Source of the DNA: Streptomyces sp. CB02261
GTDB lineage: Bacteria; Actinomycetota; Actinomycetes; Streptomycetales; Streptomycetaceae
Direction of reading: 5' to 3'
Assembly (NCBI RefSeq): GCF_001905665.1
Contig: NZ_LIVX01000004.1
Span: 833,019 to 897,018, forward strand
Length of the DNA: 64,000 bases
Below, piece by piece: positions 48,961 to 56,422 of the stretch. Numbering within the stretch: the first letter of the stretch is position 1; the number at the start of each line of letters is the position of its first letter. The notes under the pieces were generated by a model. It searched no databases, was not told the origin of the DNA, and was given only the letters and a program-made list of their open reading frames with translations. The position numbers and the translations under genes were made by a program.

Positions 48961-50184
48961 ATGCGAGTACTTCTCGTGGGCGCGGGCGGCGTGGGCACGG
49001 CCGTCACCCGGATCGCGGCCCGCCGCGACTTCCTGACCCACATGGTCGTCGCGGACTACGACCTGGCGCGCGCCGAGGCGGCGGTCGCGGCGGTCGGCGA
49101 CCACGGGCACCGGTTCAGCGCCAGGCGCCTGGACGCCTCCGACGAGGACGCGGTACGCAAGGTGCTCGCCGAGGAGCGGTGCGACGCCCTGCTCAACGCG
49201 ACCGATCCGCGCTTCGTGATGCCGCTGTTCCACGCGGCCCGAGCGGCGGGCACCCACTATCTCGACATGGCGATGTCCCTGTCCGCGCCGCACGCCACCC
49301 ATCCGTACGAGCGGTGCGGGGTCAAGCTCGGCGACGCGCAGTTCGAGCAGGCCGGCCTGTGGCAGGAGTCCGGACGGCTCGCCCTGGTCGGCATGGGCGT
49401 GGAGCCCGGTCTCTCGGACGTGTTCGCCCGGTACGCGGCGGACGAGCTCTTCGACGAGATCGAGGAGATCGGCATCCGCGACGGAGCCGACCTGACCGTC
49501 GAGGGCTACGACTTCGCCCCGTCCTTCAACATCTGGACGACCATCGAGGAGTGCCTCAACCCCCCGGTGGTGTACGAGAAGGACCGCGGCTGGTTCACCA
49601 CCGCCCCGTTCAGCGAACCGGAGGTCTTCGACTTCCCCGAGGGCATCGGCCCGGTCGAGTGCGTCAACGTCGAGCATGAGGAGGTCCTGCTCGTCCCGCG
49701 CTGGGTCGACGCCCGCCGGGTGACGTTCAAGTACGGCCTCGGCGACGACTTCATCGCCAAGCTCAAGACGCTCCACGAGCTCGGCCTGGACTCCACCGAG
49801 AAGGTGACCGTCCCCTCGGAACACGGTCCCGTCGAGGTCTCCCCGCGTGACGTGGTCGCCGCCTGCCTGCCCGACCCGGCCACCCTGGGCGACCGTATGA
49901 CCGGCAAGACCTGTGCGGGCACCTGGGTCAAGGGCACCAAGGACGGCTCGCCGCGCGAGGTCTACCTGTACCACGTCGTCGACAACCAGTGGTCCATGCG
50001 GGAGTACGGGTCCCAGGCGGTGGTGTGGCAGACCGCCGTCAACCCGGTCGTCGCCCTCGAACTCGTCGCGGGCGGGGCCTGGTCGGCGAGCGGCGTCCTC
50101 GGTCCCGAGGCCCTGCCGCCCCGCCCCTTCCTCGACCTGCTCACCGCGTACGGCTCGCCGTGGGGCATGCGCGAGGGCGGCTGA
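48961..50184 (+). CDS. Saccharopine dehydrogenase-like NAD(P)-binding protein
   Basis: A 407-residue protein with an N-terminal Rossmann fold (LLVGAGGVGTAVTRIAARR at 4-22) and a C-terminal domain typical of the saccharopine dehydrogenase/carboxynorspermidine group (GVEPGLSDVFARYA, DDFIAKLKTLHELGLD, VTAVNPVVALELV-like). Members catalyse reductive condensations of amino acids with keto-acids or aldehydes. The exact substrate is unknown. ATG at 48961 with AAAGGTG; an in-frame GTG nine bases upstream is an alternative. It is controlled, by position, by the divergent TetR gene. No lysine pathway genes are nearby. Confidence 0.82.
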   Translation: MRVLLVGAGGVGTAVTRIAARRDFLTHMVVADYDLARAEAAVAAVGDHGHRFSARRLDASDEDAVRKVLAEERCDALLNATDPRFVMPLFHAARAAGTHYLDMAMSLSAPHATHPYERCGVKLGDAQFEQAGLWQESGRLALVGMGVEPGLSDVFARYAADELFDEIEEIGIRDGADLTVEGYDFAPSFNIWTTIEECLNPPVVYEKDRGWFTTAPFSEPEVFDFPEGIGPVECVNVEHEEVLLVPRWVDARRVTFKYGLGDDFIAKLKTLHELGLDSTEKVTVPSEHGPVEVSPRDVVAACLPDPATLGDRMTGKTCAGTWVKGTKDGSPREVYLYHVVDNQWSMREYGSQAVVWQTAVNPVVALELVAGGAWSASGVLGPEALPPRPFLDLLTAYGSPWGMREGG

Positions 50185-50306
50185 CGGACCTCCCCGAACA
50201 GGGCTGGGAAAAGTCGAGTGCAGCGGTGTGAACCGTCCCCGCCGGGCAACAAGCTGGGTCAGCTCGAAGCCATGGGCCCCGGACGTGCCCGAAGGGAGAA
50301 GAGGAC

Positions 50307-50666
50307 ATGTCCCCTGACATCTGGACCTTTTCGGAGACCGCGGTCCACGCGGCCGACGGCGATCTGACGGGATACAAGGTCGAAGCGACGGACGGAGGCA
50401 TCGGCAAGGTCGACAAGCACTCGGCCGACGTGGGCCGCTGCCACCTGGTCGTGGACACCGGGCCGTGGATCCTCGGCAGGCAGGTCGTGATCCCGGCCGG
50501 CGTCGTCACCGCCGTCGACCGGCCGACGGAGACCGTGTTCGTGGGCTGCACCAAGGAGCAGATCGAGAACGCGCCGGAGTACGTGCCCGAAGCGTCCGAC
50601 GGTTCGGACGCGTCCGGCCCGCACAAGATGAAGTTCGCCGACTACTACCTGGCGTTCTTCCGGTAG
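50307..50666 (+). CDS. PRC-barrel domain protein
   Basis: A 119-residue protein with a PRC-barrel-like core: DLTGYKVEATDGGIGKVDKHSADVGRCHLVVDTGPWILGRQVVIPAGVVTAVD. A short acidic tail ends in DYYLAFFR. Such proteins occur widely in actinobacteria beside stress genes and bind unknown partners. ATG at 50307 has a purine-rich GAAGGGAGAAG site. It lies 35 bp before the 49-residue gene on the same strand, with a shared terminator after both. Confidence 0.75.
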   Translation: MSPDIWTFSETAVHAADGDLTGYKVEATDGGIGKVDKHSADVGRCHLVVDTGPWILGRQVVIPAGVVTAVDRPTETVFVGCTKEQIENAPEYVPEASDGSDASGPHKMKFADYYLAFFR

Positions 50667-50701
50667 ACGCCGCAGGCACCGTTCGACCACAGGAGGGTTT
50701 C

Positions 50702-50851
50702 ATGTCCGCACTGTTGACCCGCATCAAGCGATTCAGCCGCAGCCCCCAGGGCCGCCGGGCCATGGCGTCGGTGCGCCGCGCCGCCGCCGACCCCAGGAAG
50801 CGGTCCCAGGCGCGTCGCCTCCTCGGCAGACTGCGCGGCGGCCACCGCTGA
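50702..50851 (+). CDS. Small basic protein, 49 residues
   Basis: The frame starts at ATG 50702 behind an AGGAGG site, an excellent signal, and encodes a highly basic helical peptide (MSALLTRIKRFSRSPQGRR, then AADPRKRSQARRLLGRLRGG). About one third of the residues are Arg or Lys. It might bind nucleic acid or membrane. No homologue can be named. It follows the PRC-barrel gene by 35 bp and ends just before the 52-nt inverted repeat. Confidence 0.65.
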   Translation: MSALLTRIKRFSRSPQGRRAMASVRRAAADPRKRSQARRLLGRLRGGHR

Positions 50852-50860
50852 CGACGGACC

Positions 50861-50912
50861 CCGCCACATGCCTGTGGGCCCGGCCTCGGCCGGGCCCACA
50901 GGCATGTGGCGG
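50861..50912. terminator. 52-nt perfect inverted repeat, bidirectional terminator
   Basis: A 25-bp perfectly matched arm on each side of a 2-nt centre, rich in GC and starting 9 bases past the small-protein stop. It lies between convergent transcription units (the kinase gene ends at 50943). It is the longest perfect hairpin in the window. Confidence 0.8.
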
Positions 50913-50942
50913 CAAGATCACCCCGGGGGGGGGTCTTGTCGA

Positions 50943-51365
50943 TCAGGCCGGCTGGCGGGAGGCCGGCGGCTGGAAGCAGGCGGTGACGTCCTTCCCCCGG
51001 GGGCAGCGGCGGGTCTGCCAGTCGTCGGCGAGGGCGTCGAGCAGGAGCAGCCCGCGTCCCCCGAGTGCTCCCTCGTCCGCGTGCCGCGGCTTCGGCAACT
51101 GGGCCGAGTTGTCGTGCACGGTGACGTGCAGACATTCCTCGTCCCAGGTCAGGATGAGCTGGGCGGCGCTGTGCGCGTGGAGATGGGCGTTGGTGACCAG
51201 CTCGGAAACGGCCAGCACCACCGAGTCCACCAGATCCGGCGCCGTACGCGCCCAGCCGAGTGCCACCAGATGCTCGCGCGTCCAATCCCTCGCCGCCTTC
51301 ACGCCGCTGTTGACGGGCAGCGAGCGCGCCCACCCGACAGCCCTCATGGACGGGTCCTGCGTCAT
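50943..51365 (-). CDS. ATP-binding anti-sigma-factor-type kinase (HATPase_c_2)
   Basis: A 140-residue protein of the RsbW/SpoIIAB-like GHKL fold. It has the N-box SELVTNAHLHA, G1-like VHDNSAQLP and a GGRGLLLLDALADDW lid motif. Streptomyces encodes many such small kinases that phosphorylate anti-sigma antagonists or bind sigma factors. ATG at 51365 with GGAGG at 7 bp. The frame upstream is not conserved. It has its own probable promoter (TTGACC 51561-51566, 16 bp, CACTAT 51539-51544) giving a long leader. Confidence 0.85.
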   Translation of the reverse strand: MTQDPSMRAVGWARSLPVNSGVKAARDWTREHLVALGWARTAPDLVDSVVLAVSELVTNAHLHAHSAAQLILTWDEECLHVTVHDNSAQLPKPRHADEGALGGRGLLLLDALADDWQTRRCPRGKDVTACFQPPASRQPA

Positions 51366-51700
51366 GTGCCCTCCTCCGGCCGACCACCACGTTCCTCCGC
51401 TCGTCTGCCCGGCGAAACGGGACGGAACCCCGAACGGAGGACGCCGCCTCCCGCGCCGCGCACGGTTGAGGCTGCGGGCGGCAGCGGTCCGACGACAGGA
51501 CGGACCGACGATCGGAACGTACGGCCGGTGGGCAGCGGATAGTGATATCGAAGTCACGCCGGTCAAGATGGAGTTGACGATCATCGCGGAATCTTGACGC
51601 CGTCGTTTCCGTCACTTCACGCCCGCGCCGCGTAGAAGGCGATTCAGGGGTGAGAAGCGGAGCGACGACCCTTTCTCGACGCCGGAAGCCGGAGAGACCA
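51366..51700. promoter_or_regulatory. Divergent region between the kinase and SsgA-like genes
   Basis: This 335-bp gap has no gene. On the minus strand TTGACC (51561-51566), 16 bp and CACTAT (51539-51544) form a candidate promoter for the kinase gene. An AT-richer patch around 51538-51600 contains two TTGAC motifs on the plus strand, of which neither has a convincing -10 partner. The rest is ordinary GC-rich DNA. Confidence 0.35.
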
Positions 51701-52126
51701 GTGCCCCAGCCCCGCTCAGCGCCGCTGCCTCCTGCGCAGACCCTCAGCCACAGCATGACCATGGAACTTCTCACCGCGGACCTCCCGGTCGAGATCGACG
51801 CCACCCTCACCTACACCTCCCGCGCCCCCTACACCCTGTGCCTCGCCCTGCGGCTCCTGGAGGCCGACCCCGTCGTCTGGCACCTCGACAGGGAGATGGT
51901 GCTCACGGGCTCGTACGCCCCCACCGGCGCGGGCGAACTCCAGCTGTGGCCCGCCGTCGGCGACGGGCTCCTGCTCCGCCTGGGAGCTCCCGGACGCTGC
52001 GCCACCCTGCGGGGCGACCGCGACCAACTCACCGGCTTCGTACGCCGGTCGTTCCTCGTGGTCCCGCCGGGCACCGAAAGCCGGCACATCGACTGGCAGC
52101 CGCTGCTCGACACGCTCAGCAGCTGA
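51701..52126 (+). CDS. SsgA-family sporulation/cell-division regulator
   Basis: A 141-residue protein of the SsgA-like family, restricted to morphologically complex actinomycetes. Family signatures are SYTSRAPYTLCLALRL-like, WHLDREMVLTGSYAPTGAGELQLWP and the C-terminal FVRRSFLVVPPGTE. SsgA-like proteins steer septum placement, wall synthesis and spore maturation. GTG at 51701 follows GGAGAG at 4-5 bp and gives the usual family length; the frame extends 17 codons further but lacks a site. A terminator-like hairpin follows at 52157-52181. Confidence 0.9.
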   Translation: MPQPRSAPLPPAQTLSHSMTMELLTADLPVEIDATLTYTSRAPYTLCLALRLLEADPVVWHLDREMVLTGSYAPTGAGELQLWPAVGDGLLLRLGAPGRCATLRGDRDQLTGFVRRSFLVVPPGTESRHIDWQPLLDTLSS

Positions 52127-52156
52127 CCGACGGCGCGTCTCCTCGACCGGGGGATC

Positions 52157-52181
52157 CCGCGAGCCGTGACGAGGCTCGCGG
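52157..52181 (+). terminator. Hairpin after the SsgA-like gene
   Basis: CCGCGAGCC and GGCTCGCGG form a 9-bp stem with a 7-nt loop, 30 bases past the stop codon. Confidence 0.5.
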
Positions 52182-52227
52182 CGCCGGCGGTCGTAGGGTC
52201 GGGAGCACTTCCCGAGGAGGACCTCCG

Positions 52228-52803
52228 ATGCGCAGAGTGACCTATGCGATGAACGTCTCACTCGACGGTTACATCGTCGGGCCGGACGGCGGCTTCGACT
52301 GGTCGGAACCGGACGAGGAGGTCTTCCGCTTCTGGATCGACGAGATCCGGGACGTCGGCGTGCACCTGCTCGGTCGGCGGCTGTACGAGACGATGCTGTA
52401 CTGGGAGAACGTCGACCAGGATGCCTCGCTCGACGACTCCACGCGCGAGTGGATCGCGCTCTGGAACCCGCTTCCGAAGGTGGTCTTCTCCACCACGCTG
52501 TCGACGGTGCAGGGCCATGCCCGCCTCGCCTCCGGCGGTCTGACGGAGGAGATCGAGCGCCTGCGGGCCGAGCCGGGGGAGGGCGACATCGCGATCGGCG
52601 GCGCGACGCTCGCCGCCGAGGCGGCGGAGGCGGGCCTGATCGACGAGTACCGCGCCATGGTCTACCCGGTGCTGGTCGGCGGTGGCATCCCGTTCTTTCC
52701 CCGGCAGGAGCGGCGGGTGGACCTGGAACTCGTCGAGACCCGCACCTTCAGTTCGCGCTTCGTCTACCTCCGCCACCGCGTGGCGCGCCCGAGCACGCCG
52801 TAG
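52228..52803 (+). CDS. Dihydrofolate-reductase-fold protein (RibD C-terminal-like)
   Basis: A 191-residue member of the DHFR/RibD-C group: the start VTYAMNVSLDGYIVGPDG, then LLGRRLYETM, the GDIAIGGATLAAEAAEAGLIDEY segment and YPVLVGGGIPFFP are all conserved. These bind NADPH; most are of unknown substrate and do not act as the essential folate enzyme. ATG at 52228 with GAGGAGG. It is a single-gene unit between the SsgA terminator and a convergent membrane-protein gene. Confidence 0.88.
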   Translation: MRRVTYAMNVSLDGYIVGPDGGFDWSEPDEEVFRFWIDEIRDVGVHLLGRRLYETMLYWENVDQDASLDDSTREWIALWNPLPKVVFSTTLSTVQGHARLASGGLTEEIERLRAEPGEGDIAIGGATLAAEAAEAGLIDEYRAMVYPVLVGGGIPFFPRQERRVDLELVETRTFSSRFVYLRHRVARPSTP

Positions 52804-52830
52804 CGGCCCGGCGAAGGTCACCGGGCCGCT
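52802..52830. terminator. Hairpin between convergent DHFR-like and membrane-protein genes
   Basis: AGCGGCCCGG and CCGGGCCGCT form a 10-bp stem with a 9-nt loop, overlapping the stop codon of the DHFR-like gene and 16 bp from the opposite stop. Confidence 0.65.
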
Positions 52831-52845
52831 CTCCTCGTCGCACGT

Positions 52846-53202
52846 TCAGTTCGCCAGCTCGTCGGCCACCTCCTTCACCGCGTCCAGCGATCCCGCCAGC
52901 GCCTCCCGCGACGCGGCGCGGGCGCGGCGCAGCCGCTCGTATCCGTATCCGGCGAAGCTCACGGCGCCGATGCCGTATGCGGCAGCCAGCGCCCCGGAGA
53001 CCCGCTGCGCGGGCCACACTCGCTCCATCGCCCGAACCGCCGCCTCGTGCGCGGCCAGGACGGCGAGCAGTCCGAGCACCCCGCCCGCACCGAGAGCAGC
53101 CGTGCCCCGCCGCCCCTCGGACGCGGCGGCCGCCAGCTCCGCCTTCACGTCGTCGATGTCCTCACGGACGATATCGATCACCTCGCGTGACAATGCCTGC
53201 AT
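52846..53202 (-). CDS. Small membrane protein, YqjE/holin-like
   Basis: A 118-residue protein. An N-terminal amphipathic helix (SREVIDIVREDIDDVKAELAAAASEGRRG) is followed by two hydrophobic helices (about 33-52 and 68-86) and a charged C-terminal helix. This order is typical of actinobacterial proteins annotated as phage-holin-family or YqjE, although no phage context exists here. ATG at 53202. It is divergent from the 517-residue gene, 195 bp away. Function unknown. Confidence 0.7.
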   Translation of the reverse strand: MQALSREVIDIVREDIDDVKAELAAAASEGRRGTAALGAGGVLGLLAVLAAHEAAVRAMERVWPAQRVSGALAAAYGIGAVSFAGYGYERLRRARAASREALAGSLDAVKEVADELAN

Positions 53203-53397
53203 GGGTTCCCGGTACCCCTGACGCCTCCGTGTACGCGAATCTCCTCGTGGCCGGGGTGGGCACCCGCCCGCCGCCGACCGTCGCGGCGCCTCCCGAAAAA
53301 CCCGCTGCGGCATCGAACGACCGTGATCTACGCTGGCGGAGATGAAGAACTTCTCCTCGAACCGATGGGGGGACTCGTTCGCACAAGGTGAGTGCTG

Positions 53398-54951
53398 ATG
53401 GCACATCACTTCGCGAACGAGATTCCGACCCGCCTTCTGATGTGGCAGCGCGTGCGTGCGTACGCCGTGCCACCGTCCATGATCGAGACCGCGACCGCAC
53501 GACGTGCGGTCGGTGACTGGGCGGGGGCCTGCGCCGCCGCCCGGACCGACGTCGACTTCGATCTGCGCGCCGTGGCCGACCGCCACGGCACCGATCTCAC
53601 CGCCCGGCTCCGTGCCGACCTGCGCCGCCTGGCGCCGGACCTGCTCCGCTGGCACATGCCACGGATCGCCCCCGACGGGCGGCTCCGGCCCGGCCTCACC
53701 CTGACTCTGGCCCGATACGGGCATTCCGGCGCAGCGCCGCTGAGTCTGGTCGTGCGGACCCCACCGGCCTGGGCCGACGCCGGACAACGGATGTCGCTCG
53801 CGGTCTGGGAGGGACGTGGAAACCCTGCGCGCGGGCGCCCTGCCCACAGCCATCCCCACCCCTGTCCCGAACCGCGTTTCCGGTTCGACCTGCACCGGCA
53901 CCTCTGGGACGCGACGCGGAGCGACGACCTGGCGCGGCGTTCCGGAGCCGACCGACCCGACGTCACCGGCGCGTCCACCGCACTCAACCCGCCCGGAGCG
54001 TGCGCCGCGCTCGGCGAGCCACGCCTCCAGGACGGCCCGTGGGCGGTCGACCGGTGGGCGGCCGAGGCCGAGGCGCTGCTGCGGGCCGAGGGCGTCCCTC
54101 CTCGCGGCGGGCGCGGGGCCTTCACCGTACGGCTCGGGGCGGGACGCCGTGCCGTGCTCGAACTCGTCGCTCCCGACGACAGCCACGCCCCGACCCTCAG
54201 GCCGCTGCGGACGACGTTGCCGCCGCAGCAGGTGGCCGCGCTCCCGGTGCTGCCGGACGCGGCGGCCCGGACCCTGCCCGACCTGGAGCTGCTGCGCGCG
54301 GGGCTGATCACGGCCGAGCGGCTGCACCCTCTCGTCGCCAGGGCTCTGGCGGCGCCCGCCTCCGCGGGGGCGTCCGGCGGGGAGGGCGCCTCCAGCCCGG
54401 CACCGACGGGCGGCCCCCTCTCCGTGACCGGTGACCCGCACCGGGTGGAGTGCAGGGGCGAGGTCCACCGGATCGCCCTGAGGGACGGAATGCTGTCGGC
54501 GGTCGACCACGACCAGGTCACCCTGCGCCGTGAGGAGCTGCTCGTGGCCCTCGGCGGGCCGGCGCTCCCCTGCCTGCGGGCGATCGACGCGGTGCACCGC
54601 GCCCCGGAGGCCCTGCCCGCCGTCCGGGAGCGGCTCCGCCACGGTGACGTCGCCGGGGCCCTGGCCGTCGTCGAGGGGCTCCTCGGCCCCGCCGCCGTCC
54701 TGCGCGACGGTCCCCTCCGGGAGGAACTGGTGGCCGCCGCGGCCCGGCGCATCGACCACGGCCTCTTCCGCGCGGGACTGGTCGCCGAGCACCCCGCCGC
54801 CGGTGCGCGGGCGGACGCGGCAGGTGGCAGCGGCGCGTCACGAGCGGCGTCCGCGGGGAGCCGTCGTCCCCGCCTCGACCGCCGGACCCCGTCCGTGATC
54901 CGCAGCAAACGCACCAGCCGATTCCGTCCCCGTACGGGCGTGTACCGGTGA
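53398..54951 (+). CDS. Unknown protein associated with MoxR and VWA genes
   Basis: A 517-residue soluble protein, rich in Ala, Arg and Leu, with no signal peptide or membrane segment. N-terminal features are RVRAYAVPPSMIETATARRAVGDW and a helical WAGACAAARTDVDFDLRAVADRHG stretch; the C-terminal half has repeated helical segments (LRREELLVALGGPALPCLRAIDAVH). The tail is very basic. The frame contains low-complexity inserts. ATG at 53398 has AAGGTGA at 7 bp. It lies 130 bp before moxR on the same strand. Its constant place beside a MoxR/VWA pair suggests that it is their client or effector. No family name can be given. Confidence 0.7.
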   Translation: MAHHFANEIPTRLLMWQRVRAYAVPPSMIETATARRAVGDWAGACAAARTDVDFDLRAVADRHGTDLTARLRADLRRLAPDLLRWHMPRIAPDGRLRPGLTLTLARYGHSGAAPLSLVVRTPPAWADAGQRMSLAVWEGRGNPARGRPAHSHPHPCPEPRFRFDLHRHLWDATRSDDLARRSGADRPDVTGASTALNPPGACAALGEPRLQDGPWAVDRWAAEAEALLRAEGVPPRGGRGAFTVRLGAGRRAVLELVAPDDSHAPTLRPLRTTLPPQQVAALPVLPDAAARTLPDLELLRAGLITAERLHPLVARALAAPASAGASGGEGASSPAPTGGPLSVTGDPHRVECRGEVHRIALRDGMLSAVDHDQVTLRREELLVALGGPALPCLRAIDAVHRAPEALPAVRERLRHGDVAGALAVVEGLLGPAAVLRDGPLREELVAAAARRIDHGLFRAGLVAEHPAAGARADAAGGSGASRAASAGSRRPRLDRRTPSVIRSKRTSRFRPRTGVYR

Positions 54952-55081
54952 CCTGCTCCGCCCCCTGAACACCCTTGCGCGTAGCGCGGCGTGTCGAGCG
55001 CTCTCGTCACCCCGCTTCCCACTCCACGACCTCCGGGACGGGCGACCGCCCCGTTCCCTTCCTCCCCTCAGGTGATGCCTC

Positions 55082-56422
55082 ATGACGTCCAGCACCCTCA
55101 TGCCCACCCCCGCCCGTGTTCCCGTCCCGGCGGCCGCCGCTCCCGCATCAGCCACCGCGGCCGACGCGCCCGACGCCGACGCCGACGCCGGCACCGGCGC
55201 CCGCCTCGCCCTGGCCGACGACCTCCTCGGGCTCCTGCGCACGACGACGACCGAACCGCGCCCCGACGAACAGCTCGAAGCGCTCACCCTGGCCGTCGCC
55301 GCCGACCTGCCCGTCCTGCTCTGGGGCGAACCGGGCATCGGCAAGACCGCCGCCCTGACCCAGCTCGCCACCTCCCTCGACCTGCCGCTGACGACCGTCA
55401 TCGCCAGCGTCCACGAGCCGTCCGACTTCTCCGGACTGCCGATCGTGGGCGAGGACCCCGCGGTCCAGGGGGTACCGATGGCGCCGCCGCAGTGGGCCGT
55501 GGAACTCGTACGCGCCGGGCGGGGCCTGCTCTTCCTGGACGAGCTCTCCACCGCCACCCCCGCCGTGCAGGCCGCGCTCCTCCGGGTCGTCCTGGAGCGC
55601 AGGGTCGGCGCGCTGCAACTTCCGCCCGGTGTGAGGATCGTGGCCGCCGCCAACCCGCCCCGGTCGGCGGCGGACGGATGGGAGCTGAGCCCCCCGCTGG
55701 CCAACCGGTTCGTGCATCTGCACTGGGTGCACGACCGCGAGGTGGTGGTGCGCGGACTGGGCGGGGTCTGGCCGCGGGCGGAGCTGCCCCGGCTGGCCCC
55801 GGAACGGCTGCCGGAAGCGGTGGCCTTCGCCCGTCGCGCGGTCTGCGGCTTCCTGCGGGCCCGGCCGACGCTGATCCACCGACTGCCGACCACCGAGACA
55901 CGCCGCGGGAGCGCCTGGCCCTCGCCCCGGAGCTGGGAGGCCGCGTTGACCCTGCTGGCCTTCGGGACGGCGGCCTCCGTCTCTCGGGAGGTGCTGGCGC
56001 TGCTGGTGCGAGGAGCGGTGGGGGACGGCCCGGGACTCGAACTCCTCGCCCATCTCGACCGCATGGACCTGCCCGACCCCGAGGCGCTGCTGGCCGATCC
56101 CGCCGCCGCCGAACTGCCCGAGCGCGGCGATCTGCGCCAGGCGGCGCTGGAGGCGGTGGTGGCCGCCGTCGGCGCGCGCCCGGAGCGAGCGCGGTGGGAG
56201 GCGGCCTGGGCCGTACTGGTCCGGGCCCTGGAGACCGGCACCCCGGACCTGCTCGTGGTCCCGGCGACCGCGCTCGCCGCGGTGCGCCGCGACGACTGGG
56301 AGATCCCGGAGACCGTGGAACGGCTGGCCGGGGTGGTCGGACTCGCCCGGCGCGCGGACCGGTCGGTGGAACGTGTCGCCGCCGCGGCCGACGCCGCGCG
56401 GCGGACGGGAGCGCGCCGATGA
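55082..56422 (+). CDS. MoxR-family AAA+ ATPase
   Basis: A 446-residue ATPase. Walker A is GEPGIGKT (82-89) and Walker B LLFLDE (149-154), with the sensor region PGVRIVAAANPP and arginine-rich segments after it. An Ala/Pro-rich leader of about 40 residues precedes the ATPase core. MoxR proteins act as chaperones that load metals or activate targets together with VWA partners. ATG at 55082 with AGGTG at 8 bp. Its stop overlaps the VWA start as ATGA, so the two are coupled. Confidence 0.92.
   Translation: MTSSTLMPTPARVPVPAAAAPASATAADAPDADADAGTGARLALADDLLGLLRTTTTEPRPDEQLEALTLAVAADLPVLLWGEPGIGKTAALTQLATSLDLPLTTVIASVHEPSDFSGLPIVGEDPAVQGVPMAPPQWAVELVRAGRGLLFLDELSTATPAVQAALLRVVLERRVGALQLPPGVRIVAAANPPRSAADGWELSPPLANRFVHLHWVHDREVVVRGLGGVWPRAELPRLAPERLPEAVAFARRAVCGFLRARPTLIHRLPTTETRRGSAWPSPRSWEAALTLLAFGTAASVSREVLALLVRGAVGDGPGLELLAHLDRMDLPDPEALLADPAAAELPERGDLRQAALEAVVAAVGARPERARWEAAWAVLVRALETGTPDLLVVPATALAAVRRDDWEIPETVERLAGVVGLARRADRSVERVAAAADAARRTGARR

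Noticed and set aside
52846..53202. Phage holin, hence a prophage remnant
   Set aside because: No other phage gene is in the region. The protein type is common in actinobacterial chromosomes outside phages.
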